64,000 nt of DNA from Acanthosoma haemorrhoidale (GCA_930367205.1 OV884011.1:36407754-36471753), one strand, 5' to 3'; counted from the first letter of the stretch, positions 24,871 to 37,789 are shown. Translations and numbers: made by a program. The notes: a model not told the origin generated them from the sequence alone.

Positions 24871-25949
24871 CTATGCATTATTTGCTTTTAAACGTTTGCA
24901 TTTATGACCTAAGTGCGTAGCTTCGAAGTTTTTCTTGTATTTTTAGCTGTTGGATGAATGGACTGACCTAAAATGAACGGATCATAAGCGTGAACGAATG
25001 AATCACCGAAAGACCTAAAAAAAAGTTTTGGTGTTGCTCTCTGTAGCCACCTAACTCCTACTGAACTCTGAGCTCCTGGCACCCAGTTCTCCGCAATGTC
25101 CCTATTTTTCTTATTCACTCCCTCGTGGGGTGAGAACGGACAGCCAGAGAAGACGAGGGGGGGGGTCAAGAGGTCCGTCCCAGCTGTCGCTCTTCACTCA
25201 TCCGTCGTCTGTCAGTCACAGCCTAGTTTAATTTACGACCCAGTCTACCAGGAGCCCTGCTGCCTCTAGGAGGTAGTGGCTGTGCCTTTCGTGAACGGTT
25301 ATAAGAGTCAGAGAACCGTTCTTTTGTACAGATGATATGAACGGGTCTTATACTTTAAGGGTCCTCCGCTAGAGCAATGTTGGGAAAAACTAAAACGGCA
25401 TTAAAGAATGGAAATTGAGTTTAAAACTATAATTAGAAAACAATTAAGCTAGAATTAAACGTAAATAACAATAAATGTGTGAATGGATGACAGTGTCGCA
25501 TATCACTTATTACGAAAAACAAATACTAACGGTATCATTATTAGTAGCAATCACTTTTACAGGATAGATTAAGATCGCAAAAAATACATCATTATTTTAT
25601 ACATAGAAAGAAATCCATAATTTAAATTCTTGAGAATACTAGTACTAATATCTTATCTTATTTTGTATAATATTACTTAAATTTTAGTGAGTACATTTAT
25701 TATAATAAAGAGTACTGAAATAAAAACAAAAATAATGTGAATGATTTTCCTATTAATAAATATAATAATAAATTAATCTAAAGAAAAATTTTGTTTTTTT
25801 CCTCCTCTTAAAGTAAATTAAGGTTAGTGAAATCAAATGTCGTTGGTTTAGCCCGTCATTGCTTTTGAGAGTGATTTATTTCGAAAAAAAAAAAAAATCA
25901 AACCCTGGTAATATATAAATTTGAATTATCTCGTGTCAGTGGATAGTGA
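24871..25949. other. Intergenic with GAACG-rich repeat copy 2
   Basis: 24970-25005 is a second copy of the GAACG repeat seen at 23254, and 25300-25350 carries further GAACGG motifs. 25050-25290 is GC-richer than its flanks but without a recognised product. The stretch ends at a 14-base poly-C run (25950-25963). Confidence 0.35.
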
Positions 25950-26351
25950 CCCCCCCCCCCCCCATATTTCTTAAACATTGCTTCTTCGACGAATGATCTG
26001 ACCTGAGGCCGGAGTTCGGTCGAATCTCTGCGATCAACGAAGATCTGGTGAAGATTCGACGTTAATAAGGACAGAAATACAGTACGATCTCAATAATTCT
26101 CAGCTCGTGTATTGGTAGCTTACTGCAGGTTCCTTGGAATTGTTGCGGCCATTCGTAAAAATACAACGCATTTTTCTTCTCAGCGCTATTTAAATTAAAT
26201 GTCTTTTAATTCGCATTTAATAAACCCCTTTATTTGTATCGAGTTTTGCCTTCTGTGAAATCTGTTTGTTTACTTTCTTTTCTGCTCCTTGGAGCCAACG
26301 CGACTCCTTCAGGTCGCGCATTTTGGTTAGTTCATCTTTAGTGGCCTTGAC

Positions 26352-26569
26352 CATTACGAAATGAGTGCTCGTGCGGGACGTTCATTCAAACAAGCCGTCT
26401 TCTATGGCCTGTAGGAAAACACGAATTCCTGATGGTTTTAATTAAAGATGCGAAAGTCAACGTCAATGGTTCGCCTCGATATCCGTTAACGAAAACAGAT
26501 GTAAGTGGAGAAGTTTTTCCCGTGATTGTCAACCTTGACAGTACAATATGTTGCTGTCATTATGAATAA
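26352..26569 (+). other. Unexplained open frame ending at a polyadenylation signal
   Basis: A plus frame is open from 26352 to the TAA at 26567-26569. The only internal ATG is at 26432, giving 45 residues (starting MVLIKDAKVNVNGSPRYPL). The stop overlaps AATAAA (26565-26570), and a run of A follows 10 bases later (from about 26578). The local sequence is less AT-rich than its surroundings. This could be a terminal exon, the 3' end of an inserted retrocopy, or chance. I recognise no domain. Confidence 0.3.
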
Positions 26570-26740
26570 ACGTTTGATTTAAAAAAAACATAACCATTTC
26601 TCTTTTCCGTTTGGGTTAACTTATGTTTTTTATTTTAAATTCTGTAATTCTTTAGTTTTGATTTGAATACTTGTTCTTAAAATAAATCTCGTTATTCGAA
26701 ATTTTCCCAAAGCTATATTTCTGTGCTCAGATGGTAAAAT

Positions 26741-26948
26741 GTTACGTCACTTTCCCTGATAAAGAAATTTTTTTTTCACATTCCAGTCTATAAGTATTAT
26801 GAAGTAGTATGTTATGAAAAATGACTAAGTTGTTTTACACGAGAGAACGCACTACCAATGTTAGTCGGCTAATACTTATAGTCTCCTATTATAGTACTTA
26901 TAGACTCTGAATGTGAAAAAATCTCTTTGTTAGAAAAAGTGACGACAC
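26741..26948. mobile_element. MITE with long terminal inverted repeats
   Basis: The ends are inverted copies over about 55-60 bases. The left reads ACGTCACTTTCCCTGATAAA ... TTCACATTCCAGTCTATAAG; the right complement reads TCGTCACTTTTTCTAACAAA ... TTCACATTCAGAGTCTATAAG. The interior is about 90 bases and non-coding. No clear target duplication. Superfamily not assigned. Confidence 0.7.
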
Positions 26949-27959
26949 CTTGTATGTTGGCTGTATTTTATCTTCTTGTTAGATGTGACGGCATTTTCAA
27001 AAAGGGTTATTATCCTTTGATCTCCATAAGGTGGACAAGGTTGATTTGATAATTTCCAGCTACCGGCACAAAGTTTTATTAGAAACACCACTTTCTAGAC
27101 ATTCTATAATTGGGGGGGGGGTTCAAAAAATCTGTAAAAGAAGAATGAAAGGACCCTCTTTTGTTTCATGTAAGACTGTTATTTCCAAATTATCCGAACA
27201 AAATTATTACACATGATATAGGAAACCAAAAAAAAATCTTGGATTTGAATCGTTATAACTGGAATATCGTTTTATCCGGTAATCTAATTTCACTGCGTTT
27301 TAAGAGCCTCATAAGTAGAAGTTATAAAATATTTTGAATAATAAATGCAAATGGTGAGAGTTCCGATCCTGGGAACAACTAGTATGCATTTGGACTTCAA
27401 TGTACTGTAATTACAAAAAGCCGTTAACCAAACCTTTAATTATGTTAAGAAGTCACTTCTTGGTATACTTGTATCGTCTAAATTGGATATTTTGGCTGAG
27501 CAGTAAATTTGTAAGGCGAAAATCAGATTGTTCTCAAATATTAAGTGCATGCGTTCAGTTTATGTTCAAGGGATGATCAATTTGTTTATACTCATAACTA
27601 CCTGGCTCTACGGAATAGAAGTCTAGGGGCGTCATTCGCATCCTGTCTCTGCAATCCAGAACCCTCCGCAAGATATGCAATGTACCCTTATGTCTCAACG
27701 CACCATTTATTCAAGATGCCACATCCCGCTAGGAGAATTTAAAAAAGTGCATTTTGTACTGATTAAAGCTCTTTTAAGGAGTTGTGAGTGTATCAATTTT
27801 AATGTGCTGTTAAGGGTCTTCCTCTTTAGTCTTGCTTGTGGAGTTCATGTCATCATCCTGTCAAATGTTCGTCCTAGATAACTAAGTATGTCAGTTTGTT
27901 GAGATAGAATGATTCTGTCTGCGTTTGTTTTGTTAATTCAGTTAGTTGATTGAGCCAGT
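26949..27959. other. Intergenic upstream of casein kinase 2 alpha
   Basis: No gene recognised; contains a poly-G run near 27113. Short frames at 27031-27881 have no domains. Confidence 0.4.
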
Positions 27960-28311
27960 TCAGTGAAGTGAACGAGATAGCATCCTAGCAGGACCTGGTA
28001 CCTCCACCCGCCGCCAGACCGCGCCGGCTCCGCCATCTCCCTTCCCCCTCCACCATCGTTGAGCGAGAGAGAGGAGTGTGCTTCGGCCACGATTCTAAAA
28101 GGATTTTTGCAGTTTCGCTTTTGGTTTCATCGGTCCTCTTCATTAAATATTACGAACATAGGAACCGTAGAGAGAAATGTACGTACGTCCGACGGAATAG
28201 TGTTACTGACCGACCCACCGCCCCAACGTAGAGACGGAGCCTTTGTATACTTGTGCATCTAATGTTTTTCTCTTCTCCACTTAAGCACTCTCTTCTCTTA
28301 TCTGTTTACAG
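27960..28311 (+). promoter_or_regulatory. Probable CK2 alpha promoter and 5' UTR exon
   Basis: A GC- and CpG-richer island (about 27985-28230) in AT-rich surroundings, upstream of and collinear with CK2 alpha. It ends in ACAG|GTAATA, a good splice donor at 28312, and the CK2 alpha coding exon begins after a pyrimidine-rich acceptor at 29756-29757. I infer an untranslated first exon here and a 1.45-kb intron. The transcription start was not located. Confidence 0.45.
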
Positions 28312-29757
28312 GTAATAATCATCTTGGATTAAATAGAGCAATGGCTATTACATTAATAAAACTCTCCAATCGAAAATGTGGCATATGCTGGCACATCTAA
28401 AGAATCCAGTCTTAACTTTACCATTTCTACCCTCTAAAGTTATTTTGATATTCGGTAAATAATCACATTATCTTTACCAATTGGCATGTGTATACTGTGT
28501 TGAAAGACTCTAATCGCTTTAAATAAATATCAAGTCATGCTTTAGATGTTTTTAACTAAGTGAGACATTTAGGTTGTGGTTGCTCATATGATTCTACAAT
28601 GCTATTAGTCATGTATAAAGTATTAAAAACATGCTTCTCAATTCACTTACACTAGTCATTTTCTACACCTGTTTGTATAATGAGTCTGTTATTTTTGTTA
28701 TATATGGACCTAACCTCTGAGAGCTGATAGTGCTACATCTCAACACAAGAGGTTATAATAGTATTTCTATAATCTTCTCTTCTCCTCTTCCCAATTTATC
28801 AGCCTCTGGATTTATTATCACATTCTTTAGTACTTTTTGAAAAATAAATTTTAAAATTCTCAAAACTAATAAAATATCACAATTATTCTTCTTTATGTTT
28901 GTTAATTTGATTAATGTTATCAAACCTTTGAGTTCTCATTTGCTATTACAGGCTATATTTTTATTGAGAACACTAAACAGAATCAAATCTCAATCAATTC
29001 ATTCCATTTCATTAAAGTGTTCTAATAAACATTTAATCAATAATGAACTTATCTTATATCTTGCTGTTATATTGTTGTGTCTCAATGTTTTCATGTTATA
29101 CTAGTAAAAATTAAACATATGTGGAAAGTTCATTTTGTTGATTTTTTCTAAGTAGTTATAATTTTGCATCTATTTCCATACATTTAATTTAAAGTAAATA
29201 TTACTTTTTTTCTACCCAGTATCAACCATTTAAGCATATGAGAGCTTTTTAACAACTTTTTTTCAAAGAATTTGAGTTTCTCTACATTTATTGGTTAAAA
29301 TGTTCACATTAAGCCAGTAGAGAAAAACCCTGTTGGGATTGACTACAGTACAGAGATCACATATAATTTTATGTTGTTATATTGTGTTAATTCTGGAATT
29401 ATTATTTGTTTTTTATTGTTGGTAAGAAAATTAATTATATTTTTTAAATCACATATTTTAACACCCATCTGCACTTTTTTTTTGTTTATTTTACAATTTT
29501 TGTATCATCAATGTACAGTATTTTTTGCAATAGTTTAAATTTGTGACTTCCTTTCTGAAGTAAAACAAGTGGCTGGTGTTTTCTCAAATAAATACTTTTC
29601 TTATGAGCTTCTCCATTGTCAATAGTTTTATATATTTTCCTTTTTAAAAATGTAATCAATTCTTATTTATACTAAATATAGGTAGCAATATTTCATTACT
29701 ATTTTTATCTCATTATATAGCTGTACTTACATTTGTTTTTTAAATTTTGTTTTTTAG
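28312..29757 (+). other. Presumed first intron of CK2 alpha
   Basis: Non-coding AT-rich sequence between the inferred donor and the acceptor TTTTTTAG|GTGG. No repeat or RNA gene recognised. Confidence 0.4.
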
Positions 29758-29828
29758 GTGGTGCGAAGGCTCATGAGTGGAAGAGGAAAAACAGTTTTTT
29801 AAATAATATCAAATTCTACTCAATAGAT

Positions 29829-30887
29829 ATGGCGTTGCCAAGTAAAGCACAGATATACACTGATGTAAATTCTCACAAACCAAAGGATTACTGGGACTAT
29901 GAATCGTATGTTGTCGATTGGGGAAACCAAGATGATTATCAGTTAGTTAGAAAACTTGGACGAGGTAAATACAGTGAAGTATTTGAAGCAATTAATATTA
30001 TCAATAATGAAAAGTGTGTTGTCAAGATGTTGAAACCAGTAAAGAAAAAGAAGATTAAACGAGAAATTAAGATTTTAGAAAATTTAAGAGGCGGTAAAAA
30101 TATTATAACATTGTTAGGGGTTGTGAAAGATCCAGTTTCTCGCACGCCTGCTCTCATTTTTGAATATGTTAATAATACAGATTTTAAACAATTATATCAG
30201 ACGCTTACAGATTATGACATAAGATATTATTTATACGAGCTTCTCAAGGCTCTGGATTATTGTCATAGCATGGGCATCATGCACAGAGATGTCAAACCTC
30301 ATAATGTTATGATAGATCACGACAACATGAAGTTAAGACTAATCGATTGGGGTCTGGCAGAATTTTATCACCCAGGACAAGAATACAACGTTAGAGTAGC
30401 TTCACGTTACTTCAAAGGCCCTGAACTCCTTGTAGATTATCAAATGTATGACTATTCTCTTGACATGTGGTCACTTGGTTGTATGCTGGCTAGTATGATA
30501 TTTCGAAAGGAACCATTTTTTCACGGTCATGACAATTACGACCAACTCGTAAGGATTGCCAAAGTACTTGGGACTGAAGAACTTTTTGAATATCTTGAAA
30601 AGTATCACATTGATTTGGATCCGAGATTTTCAGACATCCTCGGAAGGCATTCGCGCAAACGATGGGAACGTTTTGTCCACAGCGAGAATCAGCATCTTGT
30701 TTCACCCGAAGCTCTTGATTTCTTGGACAAACTTCTACGTTACGACCACAGTGCTCGCCTCACAGCTCGTGCTGCAATGGAGCATCCATACTTCTTCCCG
30801 ATCCTTAAAGGTCATGGAGTCAATACTTCCCCGCCCACATCTAATTCTGTCGCCATGCCTGTTGGTACTGTTTCTTCACTTGCATGA
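29829..30887 (+). CDS. CkIIalpha: Casein kinase 2 catalytic subunit alpha, complete in one exon
   Basis: Constitutively active acidophilic Ser/Thr kinase, catalytic half of the CK2 tetramer in nucleus and cytoplasm. The start ([14 protein letters not shown]) gives 352 residues; the frame is open 32 codons further upstream, but the splice acceptor at 29757 falls inside that extension. Motifs: glycine loop GRGKYS (45-50), ATP-binding Lys66 in VVKMLKP, the basic substrate-recognition cluster KKKKIKR (72-78), catalytic HRDVKPHN (152-159), the CK2-type DWG (173-175) in place of DFG, and [20 protein letters not shown]. All are intact. The core matches vertebrate CK2 alpha closely; the tail after about 328 ([13 protein letters not shown]...) is short and divergent, making the protein closer in length to fly than to human. 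The coding region has no intron; a retrocopy is possible but the intact frame, upstream exon candidate and long 3' UTR favour the native gene. Confidence 0.97.
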   Translation: MALPSKAQIYTDVNSHKPKDYWDYESYVVDWGNQDDYQLVRKLGRGKYSEVFEAINIINNEKCVVKMLKPVKKKKIKREIKILENLRGGKNIITLLGVVKDPVSRTPALIFEYVNNTDFKQLYQTLTDYDIRYYLYELLKALDYCHSMGIMHRDVKPHNVMIDHDNMKLRLIDWGLAEFYHPGQEYNVRVASRYFKGPELLVDYQMYDYSLDMWSLGCMLASMIFRKEPFFHGHDNYDQLVRIAKVLGTEELFEYLEKYHIDLDPRFSDILGRHSRKRWERFVHSENQHLVSPEALDFLDKLLRYDHSARLTARAAMEHPYFFPILKGHGVNTSPPTSNSVAMPVGTVSSLA

Positions 30888-32470
30888 AATTTCTCCATTA
30901 CCAGCTCTCAGATTTGTATTAGAATGCTACCTACGTCGGAAGTCATCTTTTACCCAATAGCATTCATATATGTTTAATACATCGAATATCATTAAGCAGT
31001 ATGAATTTTTTTTGGCCGTTATCTACTCTGCTCTATTTCTCTTTTAATGTATAGAAAAAAAAAACAAATTTATTTATATTGCGGTAGGAAGAAGTTGATT
31101 TATAGTTATTGTTTGAAATCGTATTGTACTCTGTCGATCAATATTTAAATTCCTCCTTGTCCTAAACAGATGTAAATATTTTTTTACACTGTAAGTATTG
31201 TTAAATGTTTAGTCGTTTTATACAGTCCATGCAGAGGAACAATAAGTTATATTGCAGAAGTTAGAATATGTTGTCATATAATTCTGAAATATATTACCTC
31301 ATTTTTTACATTCTTCATCCTATCTCCCATAGATTGTTAGGGAAGAAAGCTTAGTTATTTATTCCAATTTAGCTACTTGCTAACAGTTCTTTCCTGTGGA
31401 CAGTGGCAGTATGCTTATTGTGTAAAATTAGCAATTAATTCTTGTATAAAAAAAATAATAGGGGGAAGAAACCTTGATTACTGTTCACAGAAATGAAATG
31501 TTTGGAGTCCATTTAAACTTTCTTTTTTTTTTATATATATTATTGAATGATAATGTTATTAGTTCTATATCAATTCAGTTGTTTAATTTGATGTTTAGCC
31601 AGTGATTAACTGTCTGATCATTGCATATTTTAAATTAAGTTTATAAATAAAAAAAAAAGTAATTTTTAATAAGTTAAAAAGCTTTGAATTCCAAGACTTC
31701 ATTTTAAAAAAAAAAAAAGAGAGGGGAAAAAACTTATATGAGGCACTTTTCAAATAATGATGCCTTAAGTGTTATATATTAGTTGTTTTATGTTTGTAGG
31801 ATACTAACAAGTTATAATTACGACAACTCTTAGAATCATATTTTTTCTACAATATCTGTTCCTAAACTTTTCTGTATGTGCCCACTCATTTTGAGGGAAA
31901 AAAGAAAACGACTCGACTTCCTTGCGAATTAAATCACCCTGAAGTCATATAATGTCACGGTTCCCCCCAACGTACCTGAAAAAGTCTTGTAAACTTTTTA
32001 ATGCCCTGTCTATATTACTTAGGGTGTCAATATGGGTGCTGAATTTAGAAAAAAAAGTGTGGTCACTTCTTTTTAAAAAATGAACCATTATAATATGACA
32101 TAAAAGTGTAAGTTTAAGTGATACCTCTAACGAGAAAGAGAGAAAAAAAAAATATAAAAAGGCTTGTAGAGCTCAGGTTACTTTGCCTAGAGAGACTGAT
32201 GAAGAAAAAAGAATAAAAAAACAAACAAAAAAAAAACCTTAATAATTTCATTACAGAGAAAAACCAATAAATCGGTAATATGGATGGTTGTCGCATTTAT
32301 TACTGTAATTGTGTATAATATGCTATATCATATACAGCCCAACAGTAAAATAATTGCCCAGTGATTGTATAATAAAAAATACCCATGTATTTAAGCAGCA
32401 TGTATTAAAAGTATATAGCAACATATCTTGTTTTATATGTTCGAAACATTACTTAAGAAATAAATTTTAA
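30888..32470 (+). other. CK2 alpha 3' UTR region
   Basis: Follows the CK2 alpha stop without other genes. Candidate AATAAA signals lie at 31646-31651 and 32459-32464; which is used cannot be told. Contains poly-A/T runs and an AG-rich stretch at 32130-32240. Confidence 0.5.
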
Positions 32471-34501
32471 TTTATGTAATTAAAACCAAGTTGCATTTTC
32501 TAACCCTCATTTTTTTCCAATGTACAGTAAGAAAGAAAGAGTAACTGTTGGGTTCTAGTATTTATCCTATATTAAGTCCTAATTTGACCTAGACAATACT
32601 TATTTTCTCATGATGATAGTGACTAAAATTAAATTATTTTTTTGCACTGTTTGTCTTTAGACGGTAATATACAAATTAATTAATAAGTGATGTAATGTGT
32701 ACATATATATAAATATCTTTTAGAACTTAGCTCTTTGATTTATCATTATACAGTCCTTATCAGTTTTACACAATAATTTTAGTATTTTTATTTTATTTTT
32801 TTAAAAGTTCTTTGTTTATAATGATCATCGTGATTAAAACCTATTTATCAATTTCTTTTGTTACTGCTTAAGAAAACTATCTTAAATTAATAATTACTAT
32901 TAAAATTGAATATTTAATATATAAATCAGTAACGTATATTTGTGATTGTATTGTTTTAGAATTATGGAAAAAAAAAAAAAAAACCTTTCATTTTGTAAAA
33001 TTATTTTGTTGAATTATATTAAGTTTATGATTTTCGTAATACCCGTTGTTAATCAGCCTTCAAGTTCTACCATATGTTTATACTTGTGAGGGCCATATAC
33101 TCAACAGTTGTTGAGCTCTTGAAAAGTTGTCATATGGTATCCATTTCCATATTTTTAAAAAAGTGATATCTATGAATTATATAATATCTCCACTTACATT
33201 GTCTTCAAGTTGCCTGCTTAACACCCCAATACTCTTCCTGAACCCTATACCTAATTTTTTTTTTTTTTTTTAATTCAAATCGATTTATTTCCAATATTTA
33301 TATAATAAAGATTAATCTTATGCTAATATGCAATGTATATCAAGTCTATATCATTGCTGTTGATGATACTAAACAATTAAAGTTGGTTTACTTATAGATT
33401 AAATATGACTAGTCAGTTTCACTTTAAGTGCAAGTCTTCTCAACTATACCATCCATATTCTGCTCTAAATAAGTTGATAACTTGTGTAAATTGAAAAAAA
33501 CTAGAGGAATATTAAATTATAAGGAGAATGAATGATTGGTTGAAAGAAACAATTTATATATAAATTGTCAGGAAAAAAAGTAATAGTTAAACTGTAGTGT
33601 GAAATTTTAAATCCCGAGGATGCCCAAATTTTCAAAGCATTCAAACTGCATTTGCTTTTATTTCTGAGCCCAGGTGGATAGGCTCTACATACAGGGAGTC
33701 TTGCTTGAAACATGATGCAATCAATTTGAAAGTTAAAGGTATATTTGACATCCTCACCTTGGATGTGTTGCACAAATTTAATAATTGGAATTAGACAGGA
33801 AATAATTCAACCTGTGAAAAAGTAAATAATCCCCTTAGTTTGTTAACTGACAGCTTGGGAGCTATTTTATATTTAAAATTCTGCAATTTCCACCGTAGTT
33901 AAGGGCACGTCTAAGACATCAATGTAAAATAATTTCAAAGATATTCCAACAATTGAAGTAGCTGATTTAAAATTGTACCAGTTGATTGTAATCATATTTT
34001 TTTTAAATACCATTATTTTATGATTCATGTCACTAAATTTTAGTTCGTAAAAATATGCAACCCATTAGTAAGCCTCTAAGAAACATGGAAAAAAATATAT
34101 TGGTCCCAAGACTACTAAGTTGATGTACTGCTCATTTATTAAGGTGTTAGATTTAAAACACCATTGACTCAGAAGATATAATGGGTGTACTGCAAAAAGT
34201 GCTGATGTCATTTATGAGGGCCAACTCAATATAAAATAAAAATGTCCTAGTCGAGATATAAATTTTGCAATATGAATAACTTAGTAAATTCTGATTTTAA
34301 CTACTAATTAGAATTTTAAAATCTAATTTATACTAACTTCCTTTTTTACTTTACTTTTGGCAGTAACACCCATGATATGAAGTCAAGATCCTATGCTGCA
34401 GGCAATAGGAATGTAAATACTGTTGAAGTTGTTTGTATATTTTCAGAGTATCATAAAAAAAGAATTCCTCCATACAAGTTAAGGCATGACAAAGAAAGGT
34501 A
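32471..34501. other. Intergenic, no gene seen
   Basis: AT-rich with T runs (e.g. 33258); short frames only. Confidence 0.45.
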
Positions 34502-34925
34502 CAGTAGAGCCTCGCTAATCAGACCTCCACTGGTTAACGGGAGAAAAAACAAATATGTCTTTTACATATCTTTTAATACATCCTTCTTGCTCTCAGGATA
34601 ATATAAAATTTAATTTGTCACCCTTCTGAGCCAGTAAACGTTTCTGCTGAAGATTTTTATATGTAAGGTGATTGCTTTCTCCTGAATTATTCGGTCCCGA
34701 TAATGGAGTCCCCCTTTCCGTTCTTGGTTAAACCAAATCCATATCACCTTATCCAATATTTTAAGTTTAGGGTTTTCAACGTCTTTCGTACTGATTGGCC
34801 ATTGCCGACTGTCATTTAAAATGACTGTAATTCCTTCGTTTTACCTTGCCGGTGTTCCGAGACTATTGAGAACACTGTGTGTGTGGTGTGGGCCACGAGA
34901 TGGTCGGATTAGAGAGGTTCTACTA
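34502..34925. mobile_element. Tigger/pogo-like MITE
   Basis: Inverted ends: left CAGTAGAGCCTCGCTAATCA, right complement TAGTAGAACCTCTCTAATCC, followed on both sides by GACC. Both ends abut TA (34500-34501, 34926-34927). The CAGTAGAACCTC start and TA duplication are typical of the pogo/Tigger group. The 424-base element has no transposase frame, so it is non-autonomous. Confidence 0.8.
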
Positions 34926-37706
34926 TACTTTTCTTTAAAGTGCTGTCTCAGAAGAAAACTCTGAAACTATGCTTTGAAAGTTGTCTTTTGTTTAATATGA
35001 TAAGAGTAAATATAATAAAATTAAGAACAAAATTCCTGAAAATATTTACATATACTGATCTAATGTATATGCACCAATTTGTTCGTTTTTAGGTTAAAAA
35101 CATTGTTATCAATAGTTGAGGTGATGTTGGAGGCATTAAAATCCATTTTATGTCAATTATTTATTTATTTAATTTTTTGCTGTAGTGAAATCTGATGTTT
35201 TATTGTCACAGGAATGGTTGTGGGTTAAATCTTCAGCAATGAAGTAAGTTTTGTCTACCCAAAAATATTCTGGTTAAAGCTCTTTTGTTAATGAATTTAT
35301 CATTCTCAATTGCTAAAACATAATAAACAATTGGCTTCAACTATGCTTGTAGGCTTATACAATTGTAAAATTTTAACAAATTTGATTCATGACTTCTATG
35401 AACAGTTTTAATAAACTAACTTGTACTTTAAATATATATAATGTTAAATAATCCTAATTGTACAAATTTATAATTTTTAACTAATTTGCAAATACAGTTA
35501 AAAACTACATTTTAGCTACTGAGGATGGTAAATTAATTATCAAAAGCTCTCCGTTTCAAACACTTCCCTTAAAATACACCTTGCAATTGAGTCTCTTAAT
35601 TAGGTTTCAGCTAGTGGTTATTCTGAATTATTACCACTGTTCAATGTTAGATGTGTGTTCTCTGTATGAACCTCATCTCCAGTGTATGTAATTTTCTCCT
35701 GACCAAAGCTACAATTATCGCGATAAAGTGTTTCAATGAAGGGAGAAAGGTATTTTTCTGATGTTACAAAACCTCTCTTTAAGCTATGCTGGATGACTAT
35801 CCTTTCATTTCATGTGCTGAACATATATCACATTTTCTATCTCCAGACCATCTACGAATTGTATGTCAAAACACTCATAATTAAATTTGATTTTGATTGG
35901 ATAATCTTTCAGTGTTGTCGGACTGAGTAAATGTTGTTAAGTCTGTTGTGTTGTGTAATCATGCATACAACTAACTTTCCTAAAAGCTAGATTGAAGTAG
36001 GCATGCTGTGTAATTACATTTCTCGGCCAGTAAACCAAAGAAGCTTTTAGCCAGTCTTGTAGTAAATCAGCGATTTATTACTTAAGTTATCACAAGGTAA
36101 GTAAATTTGCTATTTATTAACGAAGTATAAATTTGTTGTGTTTTTTTATTCAAAAACTTTAACAAATGCTAAAAAAAGAAAAGTATGCACCTAGAACTGT
36201 ATGTAAAAACCAAATAAATATTTAATATCATACAGTTTTTAGAAAGGAGTCTTGGATAATCTGGTTTAGAGGCTCCTCATAAATAATTAGGGTTTTATGA
36301 TGTTTTCAAAATTAAAAAACCTTTGTGTTTTCACATGTCCAGGCAGACAGGAAGTTTTATGGCAGTCCAATTTGACATTAGGAATAGAAACATAGCTGTA
36401 GCCATAAAATGTGATTAATTAATTGGTTAGTCTAAAAAGAATCTAATTTTGAATAGTTGGGGTTTCAGTGGGCCATACTATTAGTAATTTTAATTGTTTT
36501 CGCAGGTGTAAACAAACCCTTAACCAAGCAGGGGGAATGTTAGGTCAAATTGGCTCCTTAGCTATTAGGAATAATTTAAAGCACTCTTTAATTTCCTATA
36601 TTTTTTATTATTAATGACATGTGCCATTAAATCACCTAATATACCTTAATTTGTTAAATGAAAGCATTGTTATAACAAAATACTTTAAAGTAAAGTAAAA
36701 TGTACGCATAATTTGTACTTTGTAAACTTTCTAGTACAGATGATTTATCTTCAAATTCACTCGACAGGTATTTATTATTTTCTAAAGGTTTGTGTATTAA
36801 TTGGATATTTTTTTTTTTTTATTTTATAGACTAAATTACTTATTTTACTCGCTTTCCATGTTGCAAAAGTCATATTAAGGACAATGTCAGGTCAGATTGA
36901 CCTAACATCGACTTTGAGGATGAATAATGCACTTTGTTTCTGAAAGAAACTCTGACTAATGAATTTCAGCTGTGCCATCATTCACATTGAAGATAGACGT
37001 GTTCAAGTAAAGATCTAAGGTGGTTTCATTAGTAAAACTCTCCAAAAGGTTGTTGGGTCAGATTAACCCTATGTTCCCACAAAGGCATTGTTTTTGAGTT
37101 TTTTTGGTCAACTTAAAAAGTAATAGTTCAATTAATTTTTTTATTTGAACCCTAATTTATTAGTTCCTATCAGTAATAATATCAATTTACAAGTTGATTA
37201 GTGTTACCATTTTAAATCAAAATTGCTTGCTTTAGAGAAAATAGTTAACTATAGTACGGTATAGTTATATTGTTACATAGTCCTTCAAACATTTTTTTTT
37301 TTTATCTGGATATCATAAGAAAAGAAATTTGTTATAAGACATAGTTTGTTAGATAGAGATTAAGGTTTTTGTAGTATCTTGTGAGTGGTGTTTAAAAGAA
37401 ATAAATTTTCGTTCCTAAGCCAGTTATAAATACCAAATATATAAATAGAAAAAAATAATGTTTCCAAGGTCTGCCAGTTAATTTATTACAATACAGTAAT
37501 TTAGTAGTTGACCACGGGTTTCACATGTTTATATGCCCCTTACTTTGTCCAATCTTATGCATTAATTATTTTATCTTAAAATGAATACAAGTATAAATTA
37601 TCACTCTTTATTGACAATCTCAAATTTTAGATTTTTTTTTTTTTTTCTACATAAAATCATGCGCTATCATCTTTTATTATTAATATTCTTGGTAAGTAGC
37701 TTAACT
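34926..37706. other. Intergenic with three related AGGTCA motifs
   Basis: No gene seen. A 15-base palindrome AGGTCAGATTGACCT sits at 36889-36903, with related degenerate versions AGGTCAAATTGGC near 36543 and GGGTCAGATTAACCC near 37056. The rest is AT-rich. Confidence 0.45.
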
Positions 37707-37789
37707 TTATGTCAAATGATGAAATGAAGAGTGGTATTAGGTTATTATTCAGTTTTGCTTGTTATATTGACATATCTGTCAAATAACTT
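37707..37789 (+). repeat. 83-bp direct repeat, left copy
   Basis: Nearly identical to 38875-38958 on the same strand (about five differences). Contains the inverted pair TTGACATATCTGTCAA near its end. The copies are 1.17 kb apart. Confidence 0.85.

Noticed and set aside
30490..30960. Frames on both strands overlapping the CK2 alpha 3' half
   Set aside because: Shadows of the kinase coding sequence without independent features.
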